A DNA stretch of 64,000 bases from IMG/VR virus record IMGVR_UViG_3300028908_000005, positions 1-64,000 of that record. One strand, written 5' to 3'. The stretch comes from a virus. Shown piece after piece: positions 50,772 to 59,227 of the stretch (position 1 is its first letter; the number at the start of each line of letters is the position of its first letter). The notes beneath the pieces were generated by a model, which worked only from the letters and a program-made list of their open reading frames with translations, made no database searches and was not told the DNA's origin. Position numbers and translations under genes: made by a program.

Positions 50772-51066
50772 ACTTCGTGTTTTCTCGCATGTATTCGAGT
50801 TCAGCAGCGATAGCTGCATCCTTCGTCGGATAAGGCCCAAGTACCGGGCCGCCGACGGGCAACATGTCTGCCCACCACATCTCTGGTCGTATCCGTACCT
50901 GACAGTGTTTCTGCAGGTACGCACGAGCTTCCGGGCTCAACGAGTCCCGTGTTTCGACGTGTGAATTTCGCGTAATCGCCGCTACCTCGCCAATCGCGTT
51001 AAGCCACGGCTGCTCGTCTTCCAACAAGTTAACAATGGTCCCGTCAGCTTTGACTACAAATTCCAT
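50758..51066 (-). CDS. Hypothetical protein, 102 aa
   Basis: Starts MEFVVKADGTIVNLLEDEQ. Contains VRIRPEMWWADMLPVGG and ends MRENTKYANT. The palindrome at 51071-51086 takes the place of the ribosome site (GGATAC nine bases from ATG). Function unknown. Confidence 0.6.
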   Translation of the reverse strand: MEFVVKADGTIVNLLEDEQPWLNAIGEVAAITRNSHVETRDSLSPEARAYLQKHCQVRIRPEMWWADMLPVGGPVLGPYPTKDAAIAAELEYMRENTKYANT

Positions 51067-51070
51067 GATG

Positions 51071-51086
51071 CAGTATCCGGATACTG
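51071..51086. promoter_or_regulatory. 16-bp palindrome CAGTATCCGGATACTG, copy 4
   Basis: Four bases upstream of the ATG at 51066 and just downstream of a terminator, overlapping the expected ribosome site. A protein or an RNA fold here would block translation of the 50758 gene, so an operator is plausible. Confidence 0.5.
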
Positions 51087-51105
51087 GGTTTGTGTGAAAA
51101 ACAAA

Positions 51106-51132
51106 CCGCTGCGGATTGTGTATCCGCAGCGG
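51106..51132 (-). terminator. Intrinsic terminator after the DUF2997 gene
   Basis: CCGCTGCGGAT (51106-51116) pairs perfectly with ATCCGCAGCGG (51122-51132) around TGTGT. The minus strand then reads GGTTTGTTTTTC. It closes the Ycf46-DUF1257-DUF2997 unit. Confidence 0.85.
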
Positions 51133-51152
51133 CCCAGGAGAAGGAGGAACCG

Positions 51153-51350
51153 CTAGTTGCGGTTCTCAGCTTGGATTTTCGCAGATTCGCCGTGAGCATA
51201 AAACTCCGGTTTCAGCTGCCGCTCCCCAAGCTGCTCGCCGAAAATGTTTTCAAACGGCGCCGACAGATCGGTGCACGACGCGCCCTTGGCGCCGTCGACG
51301 CTCACTTCGACGGTGCCGTCACGTTTTGCTGTAATGATGATTTTAGCCAA
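51153..51350 (-). CDS. DUF2997 family protein, 65 aa
   Basis: TTG start at 51350 with GAAGGAGG eight bases upstream, overlapping the DUF1257 stop by eight bases. The longer frame to 51674 is a shadow of DUF1257. Sequence KIIITAKRDGTVEVSVDGAKGASC, then APFENIFGEQLGERQLKPEFY, matches DUF2997 (K..I..DG...E..GV.G.SC). This family is usually found next to DUF1257, as here. Confidence 0.75.
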   Translation of the reverse strand: MAKIIITAKRDGTVEVSVDGAKGASCTDLSAPFENIFGEQLGERQLKPEFYAHGESAKIQAENRN

Positions 51351-51762
51351 CTGCGTACCCTCCTTCGCCAGCCTGCTCGTCGCCGCCGTCGACACCATAG
51401 CCGCCGACATTAACAGTAATTTTGATGTCGCCGTTATCCAGCGTAGCCACTTCGTAATTGGCCCCAAGCGCTTCGGCCTGCATGGTAGCTGCCTCGACGG
51501 CATACTTTTGCAGCATGTTGTCGAGATCGTGCTGATCGCCCCAGCGGCCCTCGTAGTTGTCGAACGCGACCTCGCCGGTCTGCGTATCGACGACGATGGG
51601 ATACCGCCAATTCGGCAATGAGATGCCGATGCCGGTAGCCGAACCGCTGTAAAATTGATAACGGTCGTTGCCAAGCAGCTTGGCGCCGGCGATCTTGCTC
51701 AAGGCGCGCTTCAGCGCCGTGAGATTCTTGACTGTTGTTTTACGCTTCACAGTATGCGACAT
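51343..51762 (-). CDS. DUF1257/Ycf35-like protein, 139 aa
   Basis: ATG at 51762 with AGGAGG nine bases upstream. Family signature: MSHTVKRKTTVKNLTALKRAL, YPIVVDTQTGEVAFDNYEGRWG, then LDNMLQKYAVEAA. The family occurs in plastids and cyanobacteria as Ycf35 and in phages. Biochemical function is not established. The gene lies between the Ycf46-like ATPase and DUF2997, its usual partners. Confidence 0.8.
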   Translation of the reverse strand: MSHTVKRKTTVKNLTALKRALSKIAGAKLLGNDRYQFYSGSATGIGISLPNWRYPIVVDTQTGEVAFDNYEGRWGDQHDLDNMLQKYAVEAATMQAEALGANYEVATLDNGDIKITVNVGGYGVDGGDEQAGEGGYAVG

Positions 51763-51775
51763 TAGCAACTTCCTC

Positions 51776-53746
51776 CTAGTTCGCACTAGCGGTTACGTCG
51801 GTAAATACGCCATTACCGACATTCTTCTTGGCCCGCCGCTTCGGCTTCTGCGGCGACGTAACTGGCACCGTACGTTTACGGCAAAAGTCTTCTACGGTCG
51901 CGATTTCCTGACTGTCGAGCTTCGCCAGGATCGGCAAAGTGTCGACTTCTGCCAGCAAATCGTCGATAGTCGGCCACAGCGATTCGCCCGATGGCGGCTC
52001 GCCAGGCTTTCCGGCGGCTTCCCATTTGCCGAGCTCGCGATCATACGCAGCATGCCGCGCCGAGATCACGATTTCTTCGATTTCCGAGCCGGTGAATCGA
52101 TCCAGCGCTGTTGCCACCGTAGCCAACGCCTTCTCATTATAATGCGACGGATCGACGCCGTAGCGCTGCAACTGGATGCGAAGATGCTGAATCCGTTCTT
52201 CCTTGCTCGGCAGCCCAACGCCGAACACGCGGTCGAATCGCCCAGCACGCAGCATTTCCGGCGGAATGCCGTCGGTTCGATTCATCGTTACGATCACGAA
52301 TGTACGATCGTCCTTACCGCGTTCAGTCAGCCATTTCAAGAAATAGCTGACCAAGCGGCTTGAAACACCACTGTCAGTCGACGCATTCTGGTGCGCGCCA
52401 GCAAACGCTTTGTCGATTTCATCGATCATCAACACGCAGTTCTTCAGCGAACTGACGATGCTGAGCGCTTGCCGCATCCGTCGCTCGGATGCGCCGACCA
52501 AACTGTCGTACATCGACCCGATATCCATCGTAACAAGATCGAGCCCAAGAATCCTCGCCGTGATCTGGCCGATCATCGTCTTACCCGTACCCGGCGTACC
52601 GATCAGCGCGCATCCGCGAGGAGTCGGAATACCGGCTTCCTGCGCATGCCGGCTGTACGCCCGCGACCGCCGCCGAATGAACTTGATGTACTGATCGTAA
52701 CCCGCAACCGTTGAAACGTCGCGGATATTACGATACGGAATGTACTCCAAGCCTTCGATCTTGCGAAAGATCACTGACTTAGCGTCAGCGATCTGCGGCA
52801 GCATAGCTTCGCTGAACTGTCCGGAGAACGCAATCAGCTCGGCTAAAAGCTGAATCGCTTCTTCTACGGTCAGCCCAAGCATCGCATGTGCTAGCTTGTC
52901 ACGGAGCTCGTCGCTGCACTCCACCGGTTCGCCAACCGTCGCTTCGCGAGACTCGACGATGTAATCGACGACTTCTTCGCGAAGTTCCTGTGCGTCCGGC
53001 AGTTCGAAATCGATAACGGTGCAGTAATCTTTGATCGCCGGATGTGGCGTCGGCGAATCGGCCAAGATGACCAACGGCGTCATCCGGCTACGGTTGCTCA
53101 ATTTGCTGTACTTAGCAAGGTTGAGCAGCGATCTCCGCAAACGCCAGTTCGCTTGCGCGTTCAGCAGCAAGTGAATGTCGCGTACGATGATCAAGCCGCG
53201 CGCCACGTTCAGATTCTCCAACGAATCCAGCATCGCCGTCGGATCCTTCAGTTCAGGATCCCACGATGCGCCCGCTTGGCAATCCCACATCAGCAGTTCC
53301 AGCCGAACATCCTTGCCGAACTCCGGCGGCGAATAGTCGTCCACCAGCGATGCCGCAAGTTGCGGTATGTCGTCGCTGATCGGCGTAGTCTCGACGATAA
53401 ACTCCGGCTCGTCGTCGCTCTGTCGAAACTCGTTGATCGAAATAGCCACGAGCCAGCTGCTGCCGACAGGTACTTTATCAGTCGGCCATGTTAACCGCAG
53501 CTTCCCTGCGATCTCTGACGACTCGCCTGCTGCATACGGCAGCTCGTGCGTATCGCCGCTAGTCCCGCGGACAGTCACCACGTCTTCGGCTGTCCGCTCG
53601 ACGCGGTACACTTCGACGTTATTACACACCGAGGCGATGCTACGTTCGCATCGTCCCTCGTCGCCAGCCATCGATATCCAGATGATATCGGTACCGGCGG
53701 TGATTTTCTGCCGCAACTGCGCTTTGAATCGTTCCCCTGGTCTCAT
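51776..53746 (-). CDS. Ycf46-like AAA+ ATPase, 656 aa
   Basis: N-terminal part (residues 130-310) is a degenerate ATPase-like domain with GLIIVRDIHLLLN and ILADSP, typical of Ycf46. The AAA+ core has Walker A IGTPGTGKT at 381-389, DIGSMYDSLVGASERRMRQA, Walker B LMIDEIDKA at about 437, and MLRAGRFDRVF (arginine finger/sensor). ATP hydrolysis likely remodels a partner, perhaps DUF1257. FtsH-like zinc protease residues are absent. Confidence 0.8.
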   Translation of the reverse strand: MRPGERFKAQLRQKITAGTDIIWISMAGDEGRCERSIASVCNNVEVYRVERTAEDVVTVRGTSGDTHELPYAAGESSEIAGKLRLTWPTDKVPVGSSWLVAISINEFRQSDDEPEFIVETTPISDDIPQLAASLVDDYSPPEFGKDVRLELLMWDCQAGASWDPELKDPTAMLDSLENLNVARGLIIVRDIHLLLNAQANWRLRRSLLNLAKYSKLSNRSRMTPLVILADSPTPHPAIKDYCTVIDFELPDAQELREEVVDYIVESREATVGEPVECSDELRDKLAHAMLGLTVEEAIQLLAELIAFSGQFSEAMLPQIADAKSVIFRKIEGLEYIPYRNIRDVSTVAGYDQYIKFIRRRSRAYSRHAQEAGIPTPRGCALIGTPGTGKTMIGQITARILGLDLVTMDIGSMYDSLVGASERRMRQALSIVSSLKNCVLMIDEIDKAFAGAHQNASTDSGVSSRLVSYFLKWLTERGKDDRTFVIVTMNRTDGIPPEMLRAGRFDRVFGVGLPSKEERIQHLRIQLQRYGVDPSHYNEKALATVATALDRFTGSEIEEIVISARHAAYDRELGKWEAAGKPGEPPSGESLWPTIDDLLAEVDTLPILAKLDSQEIATVEDFCRKRTVPVTSPQKPKRRAKKNVGNGVFTDVTASAN

Positions 53747-53787
53747 AACGTACTACTCCCTGAAAAAGTGAGAAATTCTGCGATTGC

Positions 53788-54279
53788 CTAGACCGTCAAC
53801 AACCGCACGAAGGTCGCCAAATCAGCATGCACGCTCTGGTGCGTCTTCGGCTTGATCAACTTACCGTGCTCGTCGATGCTGTGGCCCGGTCCGAACTTGG
53901 TCAAATTGTTCCAATCGACCAGCTGCATCGGGTAGCTGTCTGGTATGCCAGCAGCCGACAAAGAACCGGTCGTTACGACCAGCGTGTCGCAACAGCCGTC
54001 AACAAATTCGACCAAATCGAACTCGTGCGTACGTTCGCACGAGAAGTCCGTTATATGGTTTGTAACCGGCGAGTTGAGTTTGCACTCGCCGTGAAACGTG
54101 ACGGTAACGCCAGCGGCGTTCGCCGTCTCCAGCACCTCTTCCAGCATCAGCCTGATACGCAGCTCTGCTGTAGCCGCATCGAGGTCTTTCGGTTTGCTCG
54201 GCACGTTTTGCCCGGCCAAACCCATAAAATCCTCGACAGCTTGCTGATGCCACGACTTCCTTTTGATTTCTTCCAACAT
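53788..54279 (-). CDS. MazG/PRA-PH-like nucleotide pyrophosphohydrolase, 163 aa
   Basis: HQQAVEDFMGLAGQNVPSKP, then RLMLEEVLETANA (the ExxE motif) and EFVDGCCDTLVVTTGSLSA (ExxD-like), followed by LVDWNNLTKFG and DEHGKLIKP. This is the layout of all-alpha NTP pyrophosphatases, which hydrolyse non-canonical or regulatory nucleotides. An insertion of about 35 residues separates the two metal motifs. Confidence 0.7.
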   Translation of the reverse strand: MLEEIKRKSWHQQAVEDFMGLAGQNVPSKPKDLDAATAELRIRLMLEEVLETANAAGVTVTFHGECKLNSPVTNHITDFSCERTHEFDLVEFVDGCCDTLVVTTGSLSAAGIPDSYPMQLVDWNNLTKFGPGHSIDEHGKLIKPKTHQSVHADLATFVRLLTV

Positions 54280-54291
54280 GGTGTTCTCCAG

Positions 54292-55116
54292 CTACTGAAT
54301 ATGTTTCAGCTCACGCGACAAATCTTTCGCTGTCGTACGCTCAGAATGCACTGGCGTCCAACAGTGTTTGGCGATCGTTTTATCGAGCGGCCGCCGCAGC
54401 GAAGCATCCATTCGTAACGACGTCATCGCCCGCGGTGCCAGATGCAGCGCCGGAATCAGCCGCGACAGCTGCGAATCGCCAAGCAGCCGCACCTGCAGGT
54501 AAGCCGATCCGAACACCAGATACGATGCCGGCGACTCCAGATGCGAAAACCACTGGCGATGCAGCCGCACCGCAGCGTAACCGAACATATCGCTCGAGTT
54601 ATCTACGATGACTTGGTACGTACCGAACGCTGACGTATCGAGAGTAGCCAGCGGTAGGTCGCGATCGCCGGTAATCGTCAGCACGACACGCCACGACGTC
54701 GACGATGCGCTATTGCGGATCACTTTAAGACACCAGCTAGCGTCGGTGTCGCGGGATGCCACATATCGCCGCGGCGGTTCGGTGTGGTAATCCAAAACCC
54801 ACTCCGGCGGCCCTTCAGTAGCTGTGTCATAAATCAAACCGTAACGCCAACCGGCAATACAAGCGCGATCGGTAGCCGCGCAGCGCGCTTTTAGATGGCG
54901 AACGATTCGCCAAAACGTTGGATCACCAGCGTCGATCGTCGCCTTGCGGTTAACACGCCGCGAGAAGTGTGCGCCGCTAAACGGTGTAGTGACAATCGCA
55001 ACTGCCGGCAGCGCCGGATAGTACAGTTGTAGCAGTTTCGCGACAACCTCGTGGATCGGTTCTGTCTTTGACTGTTCGACTAATTCATACTTCGCGTCGA
55101 TATTCGCATCTGCCAT
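54292..55116 (-). CDS. Hypothetical protein, 274 aa
   Basis: Starts MADANIDAKYELVEQSK. Beta-rich middle (WRVVLTITGDRDLPLATL, TYQVIVDNSSDMFGYAAVRL). It ends with SRELKHIQ, echoing RQLKNIQ at the end of the upstream protein at 55128, the only visible link between them. Not recognised. Confidence 0.6.
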   Translation of the reverse strand: MADANIDAKYELVEQSKTEPIHEVVAKLLQLYYPALPAVAIVTTPFSGAHFSRRVNRKATIDAGDPTFWRIVRHLKARCAATDRACIAGWRYGLIYDTATEGPPEWVLDYHTEPPRRYVASRDTDASWCLKVIRNSASSTSWRVVLTITGDRDLPLATLDTSAFGTYQVIVDNSSDMFGYAAVRLHRQWFSHLESPASYLVFGSAYLQVRLLGDSQLSRLIPALHLAPRAMTSLRMDASLRRPLDKTIAKHCWTPVHSERTTAKDLSRELKHIQ

Positions 55117-55127
55117 CGCATCACCCC

Positions 55128-55862
55128 TTACTGTATGTTTTTCAGCTGTCTTGCGCCGCGACGCTTCGCGTCTTGTTGCATATCTGTCGGCGGCGACACG
55201 AACCTACTTTCGCAGGTCCATACCACGTTGCCGATCGAGCTCGATACGCTGCAGGTGTACATAAGCAACGATGTATCGCCCGAAACTGACGGTCGCAACG
55301 TTTGCAGCAACTGCTCGTATGCTGTCACAGCCGCGTCTGTTGGACTATCGGCAGCCACATCGTTTGTTGTGTACGTGCCGCGAGGGTCGGCGAAAATGTC
55401 GCTGCTTGAAAAGGTGCCGTGTACTGTGAACGTCACATTATACAGTAACGGCAAGCGAGCAGCTGCAGCCGCTTCGTAAACAGCGTGCCCGGAAACGAAA
55501 GGTCGCGCATCCGGCACCGAAAAGCGCTGCGTTACCACGCCGTCTTCGCCGTGTTGCTTTATGTACAGCATGCCGTCTCGCGTCCAAAGCGCGGCCGTTG
55601 CTGTACTTAGCCGCGTTTCCTCCCTGACCATCATCTCTAACGCGCGGTTACAGAGCTCCAGGTACTCCTGGTCCTGCGTTTGCGGCGAGATATGCCGGAT
55701 TTCCACGTCGTTGCTGTTGGCCATACGCTTACCGTCTTTGGCCACCACAAGCGTCGCGTCGAAGTTTTCGGCGCCCTCGAGCACCGTATAATACTGCGAC
55801 CAGAACCACCAATGAGGGGTGCCGTCTAGATATAATTTCAACAACCGTAGGTTGACCGCCAT
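55128..55862 (-). CDS. Hypothetical protein, 244 aa
   Basis: Starts MAVNLRLLKLYLDGTPHWWFWSQYY. Beta-rich with VTFTVHGTFSSSDIF and LMYTCSVSSSIGN segments. Short distances to both neighbours (2 and 12 bases). Family not recognised. Confidence 0.6.
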   Translation of the reverse strand: MAVNLRLLKLYLDGTPHWWFWSQYYTVLEGAENFDATLVVAKDGKRMANSNDVEIRHISPQTQDQEYLELCNRALEMMVREETRLSTATAALWTRDGMLYIKQHGEDGVVTQRFSVPDARPFVSGHAVYEAAAAARLPLLYNVTFTVHGTFSSSDIFADPRGTYTTNDVAADSPTDAAVTAYEQLLQTLRPSVSGDTSLLMYTCSVSSSIGNVVWTCESRFVSPPTDMQQDAKRRGARQLKNIQ

Positions 55863-55863
55863 A

Positions 55864-56202
55864 CTAATCGACCTTTTCTAAACGTTTACGAATTTCGTCG
55901 ACATTCGGATTGTCCAAATAATCGGCAAGACCTTCGGCCAAGTCATCCAAATCGTCGTCTTCCGGGTCGAAGAAGACCGGCGTACCCAGCTGCAACACCC
56001 AAGTGTCGTCAGCTGCCGATTTGATCGTGACAAAACCGACAACGCGCTCGCCGCAGCTAGTGTCGTAACCGAGCGACACTTCGTCAAACCGGATATTTGT
56101 GTTCGGATCGATCGCGCACACTTCGCGTATCTTTTCGACTAACTCTTTGCCGAACTCGTCAATGAACCGTTCGGCTCGACTGATTCTCGCTATCTGACCC
56201 AT
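55864..56202 (-). CDS. Hypothetical acidic protein, 112 aa
   Basis: MGQIARISRAERFIDEFGKEL, a central beta-rich part (VVGFVTIKSAADDTWVLQL), then DPEDDDLDDLAEGLADYL. Overlaps the upstream gene by 44 bases in another frame. No motif known to me. Confidence 0.6.
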   Translation of the reverse strand: MGQIARISRAERFIDEFGKELVEKIREVCAIDPNTNIRFDEVSLGYDTSCGERVVGFVTIKSAADDTWVLQLGTPVFFDPEDDDLDDLAEGLADYLDNPNVDEIRKRLEKVD

Positions 56203-56470
56203 CGCGGTCCTCCACTGGTTCTGTAATCACTACCGCCGTAACGTTTTGCACGCGACCTGCCGGCAGCATTAACGCTTCCCGCAAGTTGACCGCTTCTGCA
56301 TTCTTCACTGCTAATTCCTCCCGCAACGCTTTGGCCCGCTGATGGCACCTGACGAGCGCTGTCGCATCCTTGTCAGGGTTCGGAAACGTCACAAGCGGAT
56401 CAAGCACGAACATCGTTTTATCGTTGCGCTTGATCCTAAACATGCAAACGCAATAGCGGTTACTGAACAT
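56159..56470 (-). CDS. Hypothetical protein, 103 aa
   Basis: ATG at 56470 follows AAAGGA by eight bases; the longer frame overlaps the 56484 gene. Begins MFSNRYCVCMFRIKRNDK, has a likely helical segment (RCHQRAKALREELAVKNAEAV) and an acidic end. Function unknown. Confidence 0.55.
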   Translation of the reverse strand: MFSNRYCVCMFRIKRNDKTMFVLDPLVTFPNPDKDATALVRCHQRAKALREELAVKNAEAVNLREALMLPAGRVQNVTAVVITEPVEDRDGSDSENQSSRTVH

Positions 56471-56483
56471 GTCGCAAATCCTT

Positions 56484-57125
56484 TCAACTGTACACGCGAT
56501 AGCGCCGCAACTCGCCCACGCTACCGTGGCTGAATATCGCAAACGGAACCTGTTCGAAATATCGCGGCAGCTTTCCGCGGTGTCCTTTGATCTCCACGTT
56601 AAATGTTGTATCTAACGCGTCTTTCCCAAACGCGTCTTGCAACCCGCGAGCAATCTCGCGTAGCTGGCTAACACCTACCGGCACAGCCAACTGTATGTTA
56701 TTGTTCGCGACTCTGATCCAGTGTTTCTCTCGGATGATCCAGTCGCGGATATCGTCTGCCGCACCGTCGGCATCGTTGTCGATCAGCATGCTAAACTGCT
56801 TCTCCGGCCATGCGATAATATTTCGCAGCGTCGCGTAACAGTCGACAAGGCTCGCCGGCGACGTGTCATAGATCACGCCGCGAAGCGCCACCGGATCGCC
56901 GGTATCGGCGACTAACCAAGTCGCAACCTCCCTGGCGATCGCTTTGAGCCACTCGCAGTTCACCTCCGGCTCTCGCCACCGCGCAGTCTGCAGATCCGTA
57001 AGAAATTCTTCGAGAAGATAATTCCAAGCCTGCGACGCATGATTGTCGTCGCCACTGTCACCGGCTGGTATAAGCAGGCCATTGGCGAGCCAAAACTCGC
57101 CACAGAGCGTGTTGTTAGTTGTCAT
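56484..57125 (-). CDS. Hypothetical protein, 213 aa
   Basis: Begins MTTNNTLCGEFWLANGLL. Helical with a tryptophan-rich first half (WNYLLEEFLTDLQTARWREP, CEWLKAIAREVATWLV), then LREIARGLQDAFG and a beta-rich end. No family recognised. Confidence 0.6.
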   Translation of the reverse strand: MTTNNTLCGEFWLANGLLIPAGDSGDDNHASQAWNYLLEEFLTDLQTARWREPEVNCEWLKAIAREVATWLVADTGDPVALRGVIYDTSPASLVDCYATLRNIIAWPEKQFSMLIDNDADGAADDIRDWIIREKHWIRVANNNIQLAVPVGVSQLREIARGLQDAFGKDALDTTFNVEIKGHRGKLPRYFEQVPFAIFSHGSVGELRRYRVYS

Positions 57126-57146
57126 GCGTGTCTGCCGTAGAAAGCG

Positions 57147-57800
57147 TCAAGCCACGTCGGCGCCGATGATACGATCGTACATCGATGTAACGATCTCTTC
57201 GGCACTGCGGCGGCCGCCTGAGCGCAAAGAAGCAGGGATGACCGTCCACGGCCATCCCTGCGAAGCCATCGCAAGATACGCCTCGCGTACCCGCTTGAGG
57301 TACGCTTTCGTCCACCCAAGCTTGCGGCCTGGGTGCGTCGCCGTAATACGCTTGAATGCGTGTTCGGCCGGCATATCGAGATAAAAGATGTGCTTTGGCT
57401 TCCTTGCCTTGAAGATCTTATATTCGATAACCGCAATCTGTGCGGCTACCCGTTCGCGGTCCCGATCGCGGTAGTAACCGCTCTGGAACGCGATATTACG
57501 TTCGACATACGAAGCGCAGACGACGACGCGACCGCGATTGATATTCATCGTGATCTCGTCCTGCATCTCGTAATGGTCGCCAACGGAAAGCATCGCAGCC
57601 AGCAGCGGATCAGACTTTTTGAACTTGCCGGCCTGCAGTTTGGCTGCGAGGTTCCCGAAGAATGTCCGATCTTTCGCTGGGAAAGTCAGCAATCTCGCAT
57701 CGCACTCGTAGACACCTTCGCCCGTATTCAGGCGACCGCACAGCAAGCGAGCTTCCAACTCACAGAGGGCCCAATCCAAGCTCTCTACCGTGATCAACAT
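57147..57800 (-). CDS. Thymidylate-kinase-fold protein lacking the P-loop, 217 aa
   Basis: Order of elements follows thymidylate kinase: LLTFPAKDRTFFGNLAAKLQAG, DPLLAAMLSVGDHYE, GRVVVCASYVERNIAFQ and KHIFYLDMPAEHAFKRI. But the P-loop position reads TVESLDWALCELEARLL where active enzymes have EGxDGSGKTT, so Gly and Lys are gone, and the DRY motif reads ASY. I read it as a catalytically dead relative with a binding or regulatory role. GGAG precedes the ATG at 57800. Confidence 0.65.
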   Translation of the reverse strand: MLITVESLDWALCELEARLLCGRLNTGEGVYECDARLLTFPAKDRTFFGNLAAKLQAGKFKKSDPLLAAMLSVGDHYEMQDEITMNINRGRVVVCASYVERNIAFQSGYYRDRDRERVAAQIAVIEYKIFKARKPKHIFYLDMPAEHAFKRITATHPGRKLGWTKAYLKRVREAYLAMASQGWPWTVIPASLRSGGRRSAEEIVTSMYDRIIGADVA

Positions 57801-57821
57801 CACGCGCTCCGTCGAGAAATG

Positions 57822-58067
57822 CTAGCTCCGAGATTCTGCTTTACGTCGCTTTCGGCGTCTTAGTGCAGCAATCGCCCGCCGCAACTTGCCGTCGACAATA
57901 CGTTGCACACTCTCAGGTAGATTATCGTAGTCCCTGATTTGTGCAAGTACTTCGTCCGACAACTGCGGCAAGTCACGGAACTCGTCGTGGTCCAAAACGA
58001 TCTTGCTTTTGTGCTGCGTCAGCGCTATCGACGTCGGCGCAGCTACCCGGTATCGTTGCCTTCGCAT
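57822..58067 (-). CDS. Hypothetical basic protein, 81 aa
   Basis: Ends with a strongly basic helix (GKLRRAIAALRRRKRRKAESRS), suggesting nucleic acid binding. Middle acidic helix (SDEVLAQIRDYDNLPESVQ). Overlaps the CsrA gene by 25 bases. Not recognised. Confidence 0.55.
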   Translation of the reverse strand: MRRQRYRVAAPTSIALTQHKSKIVLDHDEFRDLPQLSDEVLAQIRDYDNLPESVQRIVDGKLRRAIAALRRRKRRKAESRS

Positions 58068-58234
58068 CGCGGCGTCTCGTTGTCAAAAAGTTGCAACTCC
58101 CCGCGAACGACGCGTACGCTTTTCGGCGCCGAGATGCCAAGCTTAACGCGGTTCGCGTCAATCCGTACGACATCGACGTAGATGTTTTTGCCGATACGCA
58201 CGCGCTCTCCCTGCTTTCTTGTTAATACTAACAT
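58043..58234 (-). CDS. csrA: CsrA-family RNA-binding regulator, 63 aa
   Basis: MLVLTRKQGERVRIGKNIYV, VVRIDANRVKLGISAP and VRVVRGEL are the beta strands of CsrA in order, with L4 and R44-type RNA-contact residues present. CsrA dimers bind GGA motifs in mRNA leaders and control translation or stability. ATG at 58234 follows GGAG by six bases. A phage copy could control its own late genes or override host regulation. The tail after residue 48 is longer than in short CsrAs. Confidence 0.85.
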   Translation of the reverse strand: MLVLTRKQGERVRIGKNIYVDVVRIDANRVKLGISAPKSVRVVRGELQLFDNETPRCEGNDTG

Positions 58235-58248
58235 CAGCTTCTCCAAAA

Positions 58249-59217
58249 TTAGCCGAAAATTTGTTTACCTTCGTCGGGCATCGGACGTTTGTTCTGCGTG
58301 AACAAATTGACAGACGTGTCGATAATCTCGGGCTGCTGCGGCGGTGTATAGGCCGCCGGCAGCAACACTTGAGTTACCGACGTGAAACCGGCTGCATGCT
58401 TGTGCCCGCCGCCGCCATATCGCGTAGCGATCACCGAAACGTCAGCGCCGCCCTTGCTTCGCAGCTCGTAGGCGAAGCCGCCGCTGGCCAGTTCACGCCA
58501 GACGACAGCCATTTTGGCGCCGCCTTCAAGCAGCCGCTCGGCAATATCGCTGCTCAACTCTTTGATCGTGCAGTTTACAGCTGGCACTTTCTCGCCGTCA
58601 AACAGCATGTCGCGAGCATCAGCTACAGCTGCATCGACAAGCCGCGTGCGGTAACGCAATATGGCCGTACCTTCGGCGGCCAACGCATCCGGACCTTTTT
58701 CGGCCATCGCGTCCCACGCTTCAATCGTGTACGGATAGCTCCGAATGGCCGCGTTTACTTCACGAGAGTTTTCGAGTTTCCAGCGCCAAAGGTCGCGGTC
58801 TTCCGTGAAGACGACTAGCCACGGCGGCAGATTCTGCAAATGCTCGTCGGGCGAAATCGTCAATTCTGCGATGCTTACGAGGTTATCCTCGTTCACGTCA
58901 GATCGCTTGCACACGTACTCCCACATTAGACGCGCGCCCGACCGTTCGATATCGAACACGCAGAATGGGAGCCCGCTCAGCTTCGCTTCAGCCGATTCGT
59001 GATGATCCAATACGATCAACGAATTTGCGGCAGCGTGCATTGTTGTCAGCGTTTCGCGATCGTATGAGAAGTCGGCGATTATTACGTCTTCGCCAGCAAC
59101 GTTCGGCGCCGGCTCGCCGTGTTTTGCTGGGTACAGCTTAGCTTCTGGCCACGCCTTCTTGGCGATCCAAGCAGCACAGAAACCGTCTGAACAGTTTGCA
59201 TGGTAGATAATCAGCAT
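58249..59217 (-). CDS. DHH/DHHA1 phosphoesterase, 322 aa
   Basis: ATG at 59217 with AGAGGGA upstream; the longer frame is not supported. IIYHANCSDGFCAAW, DVIIADFSYD and LIVLDHHES are DHH motifs I-III; RSGARLMWEYV follows; C-terminal RYGGGGHKHAAGF is the DHHA1 substrate loop. Family members hydrolyse nano-RNA, pAp or cyclic dinucleotides. Substrate not determinable; a role in nucleotide recycling or in degrading defence signals is possible. Confidence 0.8.
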   Translation of the reverse strand: MLIIYHANCSDGFCAAWIAKKAWPEAKLYPAKHGEPAPNVAGEDVIIADFSYDRETLTTMHAAANSLIVLDHHESAEAKLSGLPFCVFDIERSGARLMWEYVCKRSDVNEDNLVSIAELTISPDEHLQNLPPWLVVFTEDRDLWRWKLENSREVNAAIRSYPYTIEAWDAMAEKGPDALAAEGTAILRYRTRLVDAAVADARDMLFDGEKVPAVNCTIKELSSDIAERLLEGGAKMAVVWRELASGGFAYELRSKGGADVSVIATRYGGGGHKHAAGFTSVTQVLLPAAYTPPQQPEIIDTSVNLFTQNKRPMPDEGKQIFG

Positions 59218-59227
59218 TGTCTTCCCT

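Noticed and set aside
51153-51674. 173-aa minus ORF
   Set aside because: Its first 108 codons lie over DUF1257 in another frame; only the part from the TTG at 51350 is a real (DUF2997) protein.
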